Notes under the pieces: generated by a model
The model's database searches: none
The model's input: the letters and a program-made list of their open reading frames with translations, nothing else
What the model was told of the DNA's origin: nothing
DNA from: Ideonella margarita
GTDB lineage: Bacteria > Pseudomonadota > Gammaproteobacteria > Burkholderiales > Burkholderiaceae_C
Assembly (NCBI RefSeq): GCF_038066635.1
Contig: NZ_JBBUTI010000002.1
Location: 248,001-312,000, forward strand
Direction: 5' to 3'
DNA: 64,000 bases
Made by a program: the position numbers and the translations under genes
Part shown: piece after piece, positions 26,106 through 35,428 of the stretch
How positions within the stretch are numbered: the first letter of the stretch is position 1
How the letters are laid out: each line of letters starts with the position of its first letter

Positions 26106-27167
26106 ATGTCAGCCACCGAAGAAGCCCGCCTGCATTACCCCTTCGGCAGCCAGCTGCCTGCGCTCGGCGAGGTGATGGAGGTGGCGCCGGGCGTGCGCTG
26201 GCTGCGCATGGGCCTGCCCTTTGCGCTGGACCACATCAACCTGTGGCTGCTGCGTGATGTGGCCGATGACGGCACGCCGGGCTGGGCCATCGTCGACTGC
26301 GGCATCGACAACCCCGCCACCCGCGCCGCCTGGCAGCAGGTCTTCGCCAACGGGCTGGACGGCCTGCCCGTGGTGCGGGTGATCGTGACCCACATGCACC
26401 CGGACCACATCGGCCTGGCGCACTGGCTGTGCGAGCACTGGGCCTGCCGGCTGTGGATCAGCACGACAGACTGGCAGGCGGCGCGCATGGCCAGCGGCAA
26501 CCTGCACGCGTTTGGCGGCGCTCAGACGGTGAACTTCTTCCGGCGGCACGGCCTAACCGATGCCGCCACGCTGGCCCTGCTGGACGACCGCGGCGGCTAC
26601 TACGCGCAGATGGTGCCCGCGGTGCCGGCCCAGCACCGCCGCCTGCTGGACGGCCAGACCCTGCGCATCGGTGAGCACAGCTGGACCACCATCGCAGGTT
26701 ACGGCCACGCGCCGGAGCACATGGCCCTGCACTGCGCCGCACTGGGCGTGCTGATTTCGGGCGACATGGTGCTGCCGCGCATCTCGACCAACGTGAGCGT
26801 GATCGACCTGGAGCCGGAAGCCGACCCGCTGACGCTGTACCTGCAGTCACTGCGGCTCTACCTGCCGCTGGCAGACAACACGCTGGTGCTGCCCTCGCAT
26901 GGCAAGCCGTTCGTCGGGCTGCATGAGCGCATCAGCCAGCTGCAGCAGCACCATGAAGACCGCTTCGTGGAGGTGGTGGCCGCTTGCGCAGAGGCGCCGC
27001 AGTCAGCGGCCGACCTGCTGCCGGTGCTGTTCAAGCGGGCGCTGGATGCCCACCAGACCACCTTTGCCATGGGTGAATCCGTGGCCCACCTGCATGCGCT
27101 GCTGTACCAGGGCCGGCTGCGGAAGGTAGCGACCGACGACGGGGTGATCCGCTTCGGCACACCGTGA
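26106..27167 (+). CDS. MBL-fold metallo-hydrolase
   Basis: A 353-residue metallo-beta-lactamase-fold protein with the metal-binding motif THMHPDHIGLAH (about residues 96-107), a further histidine in GYGHAPEHM, the bridging aspartate in LISGDMVLP, and a final SHGKPF. A C-terminal helical domain follows, as in hydrolases that act on thioesters or glutathione conjugates. It is divergent from liuR with a LiuR-type site between them, so it may hydrolyse an acyl-CoA or related thioester in the same pathway. The substrate is unknown. Confidence 0.9.
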   Translation: MSATEEARLHYPFGSQLPALGEVMEVAPGVRWLRMGLPFALDHINLWLLRDVADDGTPGWAIVDCGIDNPATRAAWQQVFANGLDGLPVVRVIVTHMHPDHIGLAHWLCEHWACRLWISTTDWQAARMASGNLHAFGGAQTVNFFRRHGLTDAATLALLDDRGGYYAQMVPAVPAQHRRLLDGQTLRIGEHSWTTIAGYGHAPEHMALHCAALGVLISGDMVLPRISTNVSVIDLEPEADPLTLYLQSLRLYLPLADNTLVLPSHGKPFVGLHERISQLQQHHEDRFVEVVAACAEAPQSAADLLPVLFKRALDAHQTTFAMGESVAHLHALLYQGRLRKVATDDGVIRFGTP

Positions 27168-27184
27168 ACCCGGGGCGGTTCAGG

Positions 27185-27222
27185 AAATAAAAAAGCCGGT
27201 CGATGTGAACATCGACCGGCTT
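27185..27222 (-). terminator. rho-independent terminator, minus strand
   Basis: The 14-bp arms AAGCCGGTCGATGT and ACATCGACCGGCTT form a perfect stem with a 2-base loop. On the minus strand it is followed by TTTTTTATTT. It is oriented to end transcripts from the M48 peptidase gene at 27384, or from a non-coding transcript in the 160 bases between. Confidence 0.85.
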
Positions 27223-27262
27223 GCCGAGCGGGGTTGAACCCCTGCGACCTTCCCTGATCTTT
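27223..27262 (-). other. tRNA 3'-half-like remnant ahead of the terminator
   Basis: Read on the minus strand, the segment contains AAGGTCGCAGGGGTTCAACC, which resembles a tRNA variable loop, T stem and T loop. It directly precedes a strong terminator, as tRNA genes often do. No matching 5' acceptor strand, D arm or anticodon stem could be found upstream, so this is not an intact tRNA. It could be a decayed tRNA gene or chance similarity. Confidence 0.3.
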
Positions 27263-27383
27263 CCTCGGAAACGTGCTTGACAGCGTTGGGATCGACTGTG
27301 CCCACCCCCACCCCCCCTTCACATCCCCCAATGGGGGGGATGACCTCAATCTCCCCGCACAAACCCGAGGAAAAGACTGATCG

Positions 27384-28331
27384 TCAGTCGAAGAGCGGCA
27401 GAGTGGGCTCGCGCAGCTGGGCCTTGCGCTGGTCGAGGTCGGGGATGACCGAGCGCACCACGTCCCAGAAGGCGGGGCTGTGGTTCATCTCGCGCAGGTG
27501 GGCCAGTTCATGGGCCACCACATAGTCGATCACCGGCAGGCCGAAGTGCACCAGGCGCCAGTTCAGGCGGATGGAGCCGTCAGCTGACGCGCTGCCCCAG
27601 CGGGTTTGCGCAGAACTCAGGCGCAGACGCGTCATGCGCACGCCCAGTTGCTCGGCGAAATACTGGCAGCGTTGCTCGAACAGGGTGCGGGCCTGGCGCT
27701 GCATCCAGCTTTGCACCGCGTCGCGGATCTGCGCAGGTTCAGCCGATTGCGGCAGGCCGACATGCAGCGTGCGCTGCGGCACGCCCGGCAAGCCCTCGGC
27801 GTCGGTGTTCAGATGCACGCCCGCCACTCGGGGGTCGAGCACCACGATGAGGGTGTCGCCAAGGTAGGGCAAGCTGGTGCCGTCGCGCCATTCCACCCGC
27901 GCGGCATCGATGCGCCGTGCGCGGTCCCGCTGCTCAGACAACTTGCGCAGGATCCAGCCCGACTTGTCGCGCAGGGCCTGGTCGATGTCACCCACCCCGA
28001 CCCAGCGGGGTGCGCTCACCGTCAGGCCTTCGGTGCTGATGGCAAAACCGATGGAGCGGCGGCGCGCGCGGCGCAGCCGGTAGGCCACCAGGCAATCACC
28101 CAGACGGATTTCGCGGTCGGCTTCGGCATGCCGGTACTCGGCCGAGGCCACCGGCGCCGCAACCGCCACAGGGGCCGGCGGCCGAATCGGGGCGCGCTCG
28201 GTGACTGGCGTCGGCGCCATGGCTGGCGCAACAGATGCGGCAGGTGCGGCAGGCGCCGACGGGAACACGGTGTCGATCAGGTCGAACAGAGACATCTGAT
28301 GCGCGGCGTTGGAAGGGCGTCCGGAAGCCAT
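27384..28331 (-). CDS. M48-type metallopeptidase, YgjP-like (DUF45/SprT-like zinc motif)
   Basis: A 315-residue protein with the zinc metallopeptidase motif HELAHLREMNHSPAFW near residue 275; both His and the Glu are intact, and the downstream NHSPAFW is specific to the YgjP/DUF45 family. The strand-rich middle (YRLRRARRRSIGFAI, TRWGSASADGSIRLNW) is also characteristic. The N-terminal 55 residues are Ala/Pro-rich and probably disordered. Two in-frame ATGs (28331, 28295) are possible; neither has a clear ribosome-binding site. The physiological substrate of the family is unknown. Confidence 0.9.
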   Translation of the reverse strand: MASGRPSNAAHQMSLFDLIDTVFPSAPAAPAASVAPAMAPTPVTERAPIRPPAPVAVAAPVASAEYRHAEADREIRLGDCLVAYRLRRARRRSIGFAISTEGLTVSAPRWVGVGDIDQALRDKSGWILRKLSEQRDRARRIDAARVEWRDGTSLPYLGDTLIVVLDPRVAGVHLNTDAEGLPGVPQRTLHVGLPQSAEPAQIRDAVQSWMQRQARTLFEQRCQYFAEQLGVRMTRLRLSSAQTRWGSASADGSIRLNWRLVHFGLPVIDYVVAHELAHLREMNHSPAFWDVVRSVIPDLDQRKAQLREPTLPLFD

Positions 28332-28358
28332 GGACGCCGATTCTAGGACCTGCGCGTG

Positions 28359-29138
28359 TCAGGCCGTGGCGGCCGGCTCGACCTGGCCCACGTAGGCCTC
28401 AGGGTCAAGGCGGCGCATTTCGGCTTCGATCCACGTTTCCACCTGCTGCATCAGCTCTTCAGGTGCACGGCCTTCAACAGGAATCGGCTGACCGATGGAG
28501 ATGTCGATCACGCCCGGGCGCAGCAGGAAGCTCTTGCGCGGCCAGCAGCGTCCGGAGGTGACGGCGATCGGCACGATGGGCACGCCCACCGTGATGGCCA
28601 GGCGCGACGCGCCGGTCTTGTAGCTGCCCTTTTCGCCGCGGGCGGCACGGGTGCCCTCCGGGAACATGATGACCCAGCTGCCCAGGCCCATGATGCGCTT
28701 GCCTTGCTCGGCCACCTTGCGCCAGGCCTCGGCGCGGCGGCTGCGGTCGATGTGGATCATGTCGAGGCTGCCGATGGCCCAGCCGAAGAACGGGATCCAC
28801 AGCAACTCACGCTTGAACACATAGGCCAGCGGGTGCGGCATCAGCGAGGGGTAGGCAAAGGTTTCCCAGGTCGACTGGTGCTTCGACGCGAGCAGCACGG
28901 CTGCCTTTCCGTCTTCGGCGGTCGGCACGTTGCTCATGCCCTGGATGCGGTGGCGGACACCGCAGATGACGCGCGCGCCCCAGATCGCCGTGCTCAGCCA
29001 GCCTGCGCATAGCCAGTACAGCTGGGTGCTGCTGACAAACAGGGACACCAGCACCACCACCGTGGCCCAGGGGATCACGGTGACGGTGAGAAAGACGAAG
29101 AACACGGCTGAGCGCAGGGCCCAGATCAACTTTTGCAT
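28359..29138 (-). CDS. plsC: 1-acyl-sn-glycerol-3-phosphate acyltransferase
   Basis: A 259-residue membrane acyltransferase that makes phosphatidic acid from lysophosphatidic acid. It has N-terminal hydrophobic segments, motif I SKHQSTWET (HX4 with Glu in place of the usual Asp) and motif III MFPEGTRAARG. The ATG at 29138 is preferred because GGAG lies 10 bases upstream; an in-frame TTG at 29147 is too close. It is five bases from gmhB and belongs to the conserved lnt-glyQS-gmhB-plsC cluster. Confidence 0.93.
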   Translation of the reverse strand: MQKLIWALRSAVFFVFLTVTVIPWATVVVLVSLFVSSTQLYWLCAGWLSTAIWGARVICGVRHRIQGMSNVPTAEDGKAAVLLASKHQSTWETFAYPSLMPHPLAYVFKRELLWIPFFGWAIGSLDMIHIDRSRRAEAWRKVAEQGKRIMGLGSWVIMFPEGTRAARGEKGSYKTGASRLAITVGVPIVPIAVTSGRCWPRKSFLLRPGVIDISIGQPIPVEGRAPEELMQQVETWIEAEMRRLDPEAYVGQVEPAATA

Positions 29139-29143
29139 GGGGT

Positions 29144-29728
29144 TCAAGCTCCGGACTGGCGCGCAGGCGTCGTGGCAAGCAATGCCGCGGCGAACGAGGC
29201 CAGGTCTTCATGAACCAGCGTGCCGGGCACGCTGGCGGCCCACTGGGCCAGTTCCTCGTCGCTGGCACGCTGGGCGCGCGCGCTCTTCACCAGGTGCGGC
29301 TGGCAGCCGGCCGCCTGCGCGGCCAGCAGATCGCGGTGGGTGTCCACCACCATCGGCACGTTCTTCAGGTCCACGCCGTAGCGCTTGGCGATGTCGAACA
29401 TCATGCCGGGCTGCGGCTTGCGGCACTCGCATTGCTCTTCCGCCGCATGCGGGCAGAAGAACACCGCATCGATGCGTCCGCCCTTGGCCGCCAGCAGCTT
29501 CATCATGTGCTGGTGCACGCTGTTGACGGTCGCCATGTCGACCAGGCCGCGGCCGATGCCCGCCTGGTTGGTGGCCACCACCAGGTGCCAGCCCGCATGG
29601 TTGAGCCGGGCCACGGCCTCCAGGGCGCCGGGCACGGGGTCCCACTCGGACGGATCCTTCACATGGTCCTCGCGGAACCGGTTCAGGATGCCGTCGCGGC
29701 CAATGATGATCAGCTTGGGGGTTTGCAT
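29144..29728 (-). CDS. gmhB: D-glycero-beta-D-manno-heptose 1,7-bisphosphate 7-phosphatase-like HAD protein with altered nucleophile
   Basis: A 194-residue HAD-superfamily protein aligned with GmhB, which dephosphorylates heptose bisphosphate for LPS core synthesis. The GmhB zinc loop (CPHAAEEQCECRKP) with its catalytic Lys, the VATNQAGIGRG motif II and an Asp-rich motif IV region (VVDTHRDL) are present. The first motif, however, reads IIIGRDGILN. The nucleophilic Asp of DxDG is Gly10, encoded GGC, while the second Asp (Asp12) remains. Without the nucleophile normal phosphatase chemistry is unlikely. Position between glyS and plsC is the usual betaproteobacterial one. Confidence 0.88.
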   Translation of the reverse strand: MQTPKLIIIGRDGILNRFREDHVKDPSEWDPVPGALEAVARLNHAGWHLVVATNQAGIGRGLVDMATVNSVHQHMMKLLAAKGGRIDAVFFCPHAAEEQCECRKPQPGMMFDIAKRYGVDLKNVPMVVDTHRDLLAAQAAGCQPHLVKSARAQRASDEELAQWAASVPGTLVHEDLASFAAALLATTPARQSGA

Positions 29729-29753
29729 CGCGGTGCCCGGTGGACGGTGTGGC

Positions 29754-31898
29754 TCAGGCCGCCAGACGGGACAGGTCAGCCACCCGGTTCATCGCGGCAT
29801 GCAGGCCCGCCAGCAGGGCCAGGCGGTTGTTGCGCAGCGCCGCGTCCTCGGCGTTCACCATCACGTCGTCGAAGAAGGCGTCGACCGGCGTGCGCAGGGC
29901 CGCCAGCGCGGTCAGCGAGCCAGCGTAGTCGTGCTGGGCAAACAACTGGTCCGCTTGCGGGCCCACCTGGGCCAGCGCTGCTGCCAGTTGCTGCTCGGCC
30001 GGCTCCACCAGCAGGGCGGCATCGATGGTGGTGGGCAGTTCGCCCTCCACCTTCTTCAGGATGTTGCCGACGCGCTTGTTGGCGGCGGCCAGCGCTGCGG
30101 CTTCGGGCAGCGCGGCAAAGCTGCGCACCGCTTCGAGGCGGCGAGGCACATCGCCCAGGCGGCTCGGCGCCAGCGACAGCACGGCGTCGACTTCCTGGGC
30201 GCTGTAGCCCAGGTCACGCAGCAGCACCGACAAGCGATCAGCGAAGAAAGCGCGCAGCGCGGTGGTCGGATCGGTGATCAGTTCACCGAAGGCCGGCACG
30301 GCCGATTGCAGCAGCTCCGGCAGGTCCAGCGGCAGGTTCTTCTCGAGCAGGATGCGGATCACGCCCAGTGCATGGCGACGCAGCGCGAACGGGTCCTTGT
30401 CGCCGGTGGGCAGCTGGCCGATGCCGAACAGGCCGACCAGGGTTTCGAGCTTGTCGGCCAGGGCCACCACCGTGCCGGTGTGGTTGCGCGGCAGCGCGTC
30501 GCCGGCGAAGCGGGGCTTGTAGTGGTCCTCGATGGCGATGGCCACGCCGTCGCGCAGGCCTTCATGGCGGGCGTAATAGCCACCCATGATGCCCTGCAGC
30601 TCGGGGAACTCGCCGACCATGTCGGTCAGCAGGTCGGTCTTGGCCAGGGCTGCGGCTTCGCGCACCTTGCTGTCCAGCACCTCGAACTCGTCCTTGGCGT
30701 CCACCGTGTAGGGCACGGTGGCCATGCGCATCTGGTTGACGATGGCGTGGCCAATGGCCGCCACCCGCTCGCTGCGTTCACCTTGCGTGCCCAGCTTGCC
30801 GTGGTAGACCACCTTGGCCAGGCCTTCGATGCGCGAAGCCAGCGTCTTCTTGCGGTCCTGGTCGAAGAAGAACTTGGCGTCAGCCAAGCGCGGGCGAACC
30901 ACCCGCTCATTGCCCTGGATGACGGCGCTCGCATCGGCCGGGCTGATGTTGCTCACCAGCAGGAACTTGTTGGTCAGCTTGCCAGCTGCGTCCAGCAGCG
31001 GGAAGTACTTCTGGTTGGCCTTCATCGTCAGGATGAGGCACTCCTGCGGCACGCCCAGGAATTCCTGTTCGAACTGGCAGGTCAGCACGTTCGGGCGCTC
31101 GACCAGTGCGGTCACTTCATCGAGCAGCGCGTCGTCGTCGATCGGCTTGAGGCCCTCGACCGACGCAGCAGCCGTCAGCTGGCGCACGATCTCGGCACGG
31201 CGCTCGTCGAAGCTGGCGATCACGGCGCCCTGCTCACGCAACTGCGCTGCGTAGGTGTCGGCGCTGGTGATGCTCAGCACCGGCACGCTGGCTTCAAAGC
31301 GGTGGCCCAGCGTTTCGCGACCGGCCGTCAGGCCCAGCGCCTTCAGCGTCACCAGATCCGCGCCATGCAGCGCGGTTAGGCGATGGGCCGGGCGCACGAA
31401 CTTCACGTCGCTCCAGCCGTCGGCCAGCTGGTAGGTCATGACCTTCGGGATCGGCAGCTTCGCCAGCGCTTCGTCCAGGGCCTTCTGCAGGCCGTCGGCC
31501 AGAGTAGCGCCTGGCACCAGGCTGTCGAAGAACAAGGCCTCGGCCTTGCCGTCGGGCAGGCGCTTGAGCTGCGGCAGCACGCTGGCATCAGCGCCCACGC
31601 TGGCCAGCTTCTTCAGCAGCGCCGGGGTGGCCTGGCCGTCGGCCGTCAGGGCCACGGCCACGGGCATCAGCTTGAGCTGGACCGCGCGGTCGGCTGCCTT
31701 GGCTGCCACGGCCGTGATGTGCACGGCCAGACGACGCGGCGAGGCGAACGGCGTCACCACGGCATCAGCGCCGGCCAGGCCCTGGGCCTGCAGGCTGGCA
31801 GCCAGGGTGCCGGCGAACGACTCACCCAGCTTCTTCAGCGCCTTGGGCGGCAGTTCTTCGACAAACAGTTCAACGAGGAGATTCGGGAGAGTGCTCAT
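29754..31898 (-). CDS. glyS: glycine--tRNA ligase beta subunit
   Basis: A 714-residue beta subunit of the bacterial alpha2beta2 glycyl-tRNA synthetase, which recognises tRNA-Gly. It begins with LLVELFVEELPPKALKKLGE, the family N-terminus, contains PRRLAVHI and KANQKYFPLLD, and has the HD-like region and C-terminal anticodon-binding region at the end. Length matches the family (about 690-720). It starts six bases after glyQ and is translated with it. Confidence 0.97.
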   Translation of the reverse strand: MSTLPNLLVELFVEELPPKALKKLGESFAGTLAASLQAQGLAGADAVVTPFASPRRLAVHITAVAAKAADRAVQLKLMPVAVALTADGQATPALLKKLASVGADASVLPQLKRLPDGKAEALFFDSLVPGATLADGLQKALDEALAKLPIPKVMTYQLADGWSDVKFVRPAHRLTALHGADLVTLKALGLTAGRETLGHRFEASVPVLSITSADTYAAQLREQGAVIASFDERRAEIVRQLTAAASVEGLKPIDDDALLDEVTALVERPNVLTCQFEQEFLGVPQECLILTMKANQKYFPLLDAAGKLTNKFLLVSNISPADASAVIQGNERVVRPRLADAKFFFDQDRKKTLASRIEGLAKVVYHGKLGTQGERSERVAAIGHAIVNQMRMATVPYTVDAKDEFEVLDSKVREAAALAKTDLLTDMVGEFPELQGIMGGYYARHEGLRDGVAIAIEDHYKPRFAGDALPRNHTGTVVALADKLETLVGLFGIGQLPTGDKDPFALRRHALGVIRILLEKNLPLDLPELLQSAVPAFGELITDPTTALRAFFADRLSVLLRDLGYSAQEVDAVLSLAPSRLGDVPRRLEAVRSFAALPEAAALAAANKRVGNILKKVEGELPTTIDAALLVEPAEQQLAAALAQVGPQADQLFAQHDYAGSLTALAALRTPVDAFFDDVMVNAEDAALRNNRLALLAGLHAAMNRVADLSRLAA

Positions 31899-31904
31899 GT
31901 CGGG

Positions 31905-32867
31905 TCAGGCCTTCGCGTCGGACTTGGCGGCCTTCTCGGCCTTGGCTGCGAGCTGGGCGGCGACTTCATCGCCCCAGGCCTTGGGCGCCATCGGGAAGCC
32001 CAGGCGGGCGCGGCTGTCGAGGTAGCTTTGCGCCACGGCGCGCGCCAGATTGCGGATGCGACCGATGTAGGCCGCACGCTCGGTCACGCTGATGGCGCCG
32101 CGGGCGTCCAGCAGGTTGAAGGTGTGGCCGGCCTTGAGCAGTTGCTCGTAGGCGGGCAGCGCCAGCTGCTGCGTCATCAGGTACTGGCTCTGCTTTTCGT
32201 GGGCACCGAAGGCATGCAGCAGGAACTCGACGTCGCTGTGCTCGAAGTTGTAGGTCGACTGCTCGATCTCGTTCTGCAGGAAGACGTCGCCGTACTTGAT
32301 GTCAGGCGCGCCGTTCTGGCCCTTGGCGTAGATCAGGTCATAGACGTTCTCGACGCCCTGCAGGTACATCGCCAGGCGCTCGAGGCCGTAGGTGATCTCG
32401 CCGGTGATGGGCTTGCAGTCAATGCCGCCGACCTGCTGGAAGTAGGTGAACTGAGTCACTTCCATGCCGTTCAGCCAGACCTCCCAGCCCAGGCCCCAGC
32501 AGCCCAGCGTCGGGTTTTCCCAATCGTCCTCGACGAAGCGGACGTCGTTCTTCTTCAGATCGAAGCCCAGCGCTTCGAGCGAGCCGAGGTAGAGCTCCAG
32601 GATGTTGGCCGGTGCTGGCTTGAGCACGACCTGGTACTGGTAATAGTGCTGCAGGCGGTTCGGGTTCTGGCCGTAGCGGCCGTCCTTCGGGCGGCGGCTG
32701 GGCTGAACGTAGGCGGCCTTCCAGGGCTCCGGGCCGATGGCGCGCAAAAACGTGGCCGTGTGGCTGGTGCCGGCGCCGACTTCCATGTCGTACGGCTGCA
32801 GCAGTGCGCAGCCCTGGGCGTCCCAGTAGTCCTGAAGCCGGAGGATGAGTTGCTGGAAGGTGAGCAT
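31905..32867 (-). CDS. glyQ: glycine--tRNA ligase alpha subunit
   Basis: A 320-residue class II synthetase catalytic subunit. Motifs include LQDYWDAQGCALLQPYDMEVGAGT near the N-terminus (seen as WDAQGCALLQPYDMEVGAG), RRPKDGRYGQNPNRLQ and YFQQVGGIDC. It forms glycyl-adenylate and charges tRNA-Gly together with GlyS. The C-terminus has an Ala/Lys-rich tail beyond the usual length of about 300 residues. The ATG at 32867 is the family start; the frame runs further upstream without homologous sequence. Confidence 0.97.
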   Translation of the reverse strand: MLTFQQLILRLQDYWDAQGCALLQPYDMEVGAGTSHTATFLRAIGPEPWKAAYVQPSRRPKDGRYGQNPNRLQHYYQYQVVLKPAPANILELYLGSLEALGFDLKKNDVRFVEDDWENPTLGCWGLGWEVWLNGMEVTQFTYFQQVGGIDCKPITGEITYGLERLAMYLQGVENVYDLIYAKGQNGAPDIKYGDVFLQNEIEQSTYNFEHSDVEFLLHAFGAHEKQSQYLMTQQLALPAYEQLLKAGHTFNLLDARGAISVTERAAYIGRIRNLARAVAQSYLDSRARLGFPMAPKAWGDEVAAQLAAKAEKAAKSDAKA

Positions 32868-32959
32868 GTGTGGAAGGGCCGGGCGGCGCAGCAAGCCAGC
32901 GCAGCCGCCGGCAACACCTGCGCGGCCACCAGCCGCAGTCAAGGGGAAAGCAGCCGATT

Positions 32960-34492
32960 CTACGGGGCGGCCCGGCGCTTCCAGCCCACCAGCACCACGA
33001 TCAGCGACAGCAGCCACAGCGGCCACAAGCCCGCCGCACTGACCCACCGGGCGTACGGCGTGGCGCCGACGCGCCCTTCCACCGTGGCCTCCAGCGTGCC
33101 GGGCTGCCCGGCGGGCAGGCGGTCCACCACCTCGCCGAGGTGATTCACCACCGCCGTGGCGCCGGTGTTGGTGGCCCGCACGAGCGGGCGCTGCAGCTCC
33201 AGTGCCCGCATGCGCGAGAACTGCAGATGCTGGTCCTGCACCATCCAGCGCCCGAACCAGGCCAGGTTGGTGGCATTGGCCAGCACCGTGGCACCTTCGG
33301 CTCCCAGCGTGGTGGCCGCGAAGTCTTCGCCGAACAAATCCTCGTAGCAGATCAGCGGGCGCACGCGCTGCCCGGCCACTGGCAGCAAGGCCAGGCTCTG
33401 CCCGCTGGCCTGGTCGCCCAGCGGGATCTGCATCATGTCGACCAGCCAGCGAAAGCCCGGCGGCACGAACTCGCCAAACGGCAACAGGTGCCGCTTGCCG
33501 TAGCGGTAGAAGTTGTCTGCGCCCAGCCGCCCGGCGGACACCCCGGCCAGCGAATTCACGTAGCCGTCGGTCTCATTGCCCAGGAAAGTGCCGATGAGCG
33601 CCGCCCGCCCGGGACGCTCGAACGGCGCGGTGAGCGTGCCCCAATAGCCCGGATCGAGCTGTGCCTGCGCCAGCGGCAGCACCGACTCGGGCGTGACGAC
33701 CAGCGTGCCGCGCGCCTGCTGCACCTGGGCCGCCAGGGCCACCATGTTGGCGGCGATGTGGTCCGGATCAAATTTCAGGTCTTGCGCCACATTGGGCTGC
33801 AGCAGACTGACCGACAGCAGGCCCGTGCCCGTGGTGAACTGCGACGGCGCAAGCCACCCCAGCACGGGCCAGGTGAGCGCCACCAGCGTGGCCAGGCCGC
33901 GACCGGGCTGGCGCCGATCCAGCCAGGCCGCTCCGGCTGCCGCCAGCAGGGCCGCAGCCGCCCCGATGCCGTACACCCCCACCCAAGGCGCGAGCGTGGC
34001 CAACGGACCGGTGGTGTGCGCATAACCAGAGGCGATCCACGGGAAACCAGTGAAGAGCTGGCCACGCGCCAGCTCGGCCAGCAGCCAGCACGCCGCGAAC
34101 ACCACGGCGTTCACCAGCGCATGGCGCTGGCGCAGGCGGGCAGCCAAAGCCATCGCAGCCGCCATGTAGAGCGACAAGGCACCGCACAGCGCCAGCACCG
34201 CCGCAGCCGCCAGCGCCGCCGGCATGCCGCCGAAGTCGTGCATGCTGATCCACAGCCACCACAGCCCGGACGTCAACCAGCCCAGGCTGAAGCAGCCGCC
34301 GAGCCACGCGGCACGGCGCACCGGCACATGCATCACGGCGTGGGCGAGCGCAGCGAGGCTGGCCAGCTGCAGCCACCACCAGTCGTTTGGTGCGAAAGAC
34401 GCGGTGTGCAGCGCACCGGCCAGCACGGCCGCAGCGCCCACCCCGAGCCGGCCACGCCAGCCCGGCGCAGCCAGCCAAGTGAGCAGGCTCAC
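32960..34492 (-). CDS. lnt: apolipoprotein N-acyltransferase
   Basis: A 510-residue inner-membrane enzyme that N-acylates the lipid-modified cysteine of lipoproteins. The N-terminal half holds about six to seven helices. The C-terminal nitrilase-like domain shows the catalytic triad: Glu in VTPESVLPL, Lys in RYGKRHLLPFGEF and Cys in PLICYEDLF. The start is a GTG at 34492 overlapping the corC stop by four bases (GTGA), indicating translational coupling, as in the conserved ybeX(corC)-lnt pair. Confidence 0.96.
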   Translation of the reverse strand: MSLLTWLAAPGWRGRLGVGAAAVLAGALHTASFAPNDWWWLQLASLAALAHAVMHVPVRRAAWLGGCFSLGWLTSGLWWLWISMHDFGGMPAALAAAAVLALCGALSLYMAAAMALAARLRQRHALVNAVVFAACWLLAELARGQLFTGFPWIASGYAHTTGPLATLAPWVGVYGIGAAAALLAAAGAAWLDRRQPGRGLATLVALTWPVLGWLAPSQFTTGTGLLSVSLLQPNVAQDLKFDPDHIAANMVALAAQVQQARGTLVVTPESVLPLAQAQLDPGYWGTLTAPFERPGRAALIGTFLGNETDGYVNSLAGVSAGRLGADNFYRYGKRHLLPFGEFVPPGFRWLVDMMQIPLGDQASGQSLALLPVAGQRVRPLICYEDLFGEDFAATTLGAEGATVLANATNLAWFGRWMVQDQHLQFSRMRALELQRPLVRATNTGATAVVNHLGEVVDRLPAGQPGTLEATVEGRVGATPYARWVSAAGLWPLWLLSLIVVLVGWKRRAAP

Positions 34493-35379
34493 GCCGCGCC
34501 CGCCTGGCCGCTCTTGGCCGTCACCCGGCGCACACGGAACCAGCGCACGGCGCCGCCGCGCGTCAGCATCACGGTGAACGACAAGCCACCGGTTTCCACC
34601 GTCTCGCCGCGGCGGGGCACGCGGCCCAGCTGGTGGGCAATCAGGCCGCCGATGGTGTCGAAGTCGGCTTCGGAGTAACCGAGCGCGAAGGCCTCGTTGA
34701 CCGCCGAGATGTCGGCATCGCCCGCCACCCGGTAGCTGCCGTCGGCCAGCGTGTAGACACCGCTTTCGGCATCCGCCACGTCGAATTCGTCTTCGATCTC
34801 GCCGACGATTTCTTCCAGCACGTCCTCGATGGTGATCAGGCCGGCGGTGGTGCCGAACTCATCAATCACGATGGCCAGGTGGTTGCGGTTCGAGCGGAAA
34901 TCACGCAGCAGCTCGTTCAGGCCCTTGCTTTCAGGCACGAACACCGCAGGCCGCAGCAGGGTGCGCAGGTTCAGGTCTGGCGAGCGCTGCAGCTTGAGCA
35001 GGTCCTTCGCCATCAGGATGCCGATGATGTTGTCGCGCCCGTCCTCGGTGACCGGGAACCGGGAGTGCCCGGTGTCAATCACCGACGCGAGCAGCTCGTC
35101 ATAAGGAGCGTCGATATCGAGCACGTCCATGCGAGGGGCGGCGACCATCACGTCGCCCGCCACCATGTCGGCCATGCGGATCACGCCTTCGAGCATGGCG
35201 CGTGACTCCGGCTCGATCAGCTCACGGTCCTCGGCATCCGCCAGGGTTTCGATCAGCTCATCGGTGGAATCGGGGCCGGGCGAGAGGAACTCGACCAGGC
35301 GCTCGAACAAGGTACGACGGTCGGCAAGACCGTGGGGGTGGCCGCCTCGGGGCGGCCGGCCGGAATGTGGTTCAGACAC
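34489..35379 (-). CDS. corC: CorC/HlyC family CBS-domain protein (YbeX-like)
   Basis: A 296-residue cytoplasmic protein with two CBS domains (about residues 72-195, including GHSRFPVTEDGRDNIIGILM and IDEFGTTAGLITIEDVLEEI) and a C-terminal CorC_HlyC domain that binds FAD in relatives (AVNEAFALGYSEADFDTIGG, split as AVNEAFALGY and DFDTIGGLIAHQLGR). Members are linked to magnesium/cobalt efflux and ribosome maturation. The likely start is a GTG at 35379. It is first in the minus-strand corC-lnt-glyQS-gmhB-plsC run. Confidence 0.93.
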   Translation of the reverse strand: MSEPHSGRPPRGGHPHGLADRRTLFERLVEFLSPGPDSTDELIETLADAEDRELIEPESRAMLEGVIRMADMVAGDVMVAAPRMDVLDIDAPYDELLASVIDTGHSRFPVTEDGRDNIIGILMAKDLLKLQRSPDLNLRTLLRPAVFVPESKGLNELLRDFRSNRNHLAIVIDEFGTTAGLITIEDVLEEIVGEIEDEFDVADAESGVYTLADGSYRVAGDADISAVNEAFALGYSEADFDTIGGLIAHQLGRVPRRGETVETGGLSFTVMLTRGGAVRWFRVRRVTAKSGQAGAA

Positions 35380-35428
35380 GAAGTCGGTGTCGGCAGTGAA
35401 GACCGCCCGAGAATACTCGATTAACTTG

